A stretch of 7,660 nt of DNA from Spirochaetaceae bacterium (GTDB lineage Bacteria; Spirochaetota; Spirochaetia; DSM-27196; PWMO01): contig PWMO01000181.1 of assembly GCA_003558175.1 (NCBI GenBank), forward strand, positions 1 through 7,660. Direction: 5' to 3'. Shown one piece after another: positions 7,469-7,660 of this stretch (its first letter is position 1; every line of letters begins with the position of its first letter). Made by a program: the position numbers and the translations under genes. The notes below the pieces were generated by a model. It worked only from the letters and a program-made list of their open reading frames with translations, was not told where the DNA came from and made no database searches.

Positions 7469-7544
7469 ACGAATATTGTGCGAACACGTCTCCGGCAAAT
7501 CGGACCACACTGAGTCCAAACCCAACTCCCGGGAGACTTTGCTC

Positions 7545-7626
<82 letters not shown>

Positions 7627-7631
7627 ACGCC

Positions 7632-7660
7632 ATACTACACAAGAAACCGTGGACAGTCAA
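7632..7660 (-). promoter_or_regulatory. Promoter of the tRNA-Leu/tRNA-Gly unit
   Basis: The minus strand shows TTGACT (7660-7655, five of six for -35), a 17-base spacer and TAGTAT (7637-7632, four of six for -10). A GC-rich discriminator GGCGT follows and leads straight into tRNA-Leu. The GC-rich discriminator is typical of stable-RNA promoters under stringent control (inference). The -35 touches the window edge, so upstream elements cannot be seen. Confidence 0.6.

Noticed and set aside
7466..7482. CGCAC/GTGCG 5-bp hairpin just before tRNA-Gly, with AATATT in the loop as a possible -10
   Set aside because: No usable -35 at the right distance, and the start would fall inside the tRNA; the hairpin is short and competes with the acceptor stem.

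Overview
The window is a compact, almost entirely minus-strand block of housekeeping genes from a moderately high-GC bacterium. In transcription order (right to left) it holds tRNA-Leu(UAG), tRNA-Gly(GCC), an intrinsic terminator, then tig (trigger factor), clpP, clpX and lon. After these come an ornithine carbamoyltransferase gene (argF/arcB type) and the 5' end of a gene for an exported protein of unknown function. All sizeable plus-strand open frames lie antisense to these genes and look like shadows.

Organism: the tig-clpP-clpX-lon order is widespread in bacteria and is not diagnostic. The large Lon insertion, the divergent trigger-factor PPIase region and the look of the exported protein make me lean towards a free-living Spirochaetota relative (Spirochaeta/Alkalispirochaeta-like). 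This is recall-based inference, not proof.

Right end (7397-7660): two tRNA genes without encoded CCA sit behind a good promoter at the window edge and in front of a strong hairpin-plus-U8 terminator. Middle (1353-7283): four protein-quality-control genes are packed as an operon. The tig-clpP gap is 24 nt, clpP and clpX overlap by 20 nt, and clpX and lon overlap as ATGA. Trigger factor catches nascent chains at the ribosome, ClpXP unfolds and degrades tagged or specific substrates, and Lon removes damaged proteins, so the operon covers folding and removal. Left end (1-1352): a 177-nt intergenic region carries an extended -10 promoter and a weak terminator candidate before the carbamoyltransferase gene. 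A 60-nt gap then holds a convincing sigma70-type promoter for the truncated exported-protein gene.

I see no mobile element, CRISPR array, phage gene or obvious new multigene system. The points most worth checking are a roughly 110-residue low-complexity insertion in Lon between its ATPase and protease parts, a 12-bp near-perfect inverted repeat in the tig leader, an A7 tract placed so that loss of one base would fuse ClpP to ClpX, and a tRNA promoter whose start point falls at the mature tRNA 5' end. No stretch over 300 bases lacks a gene.
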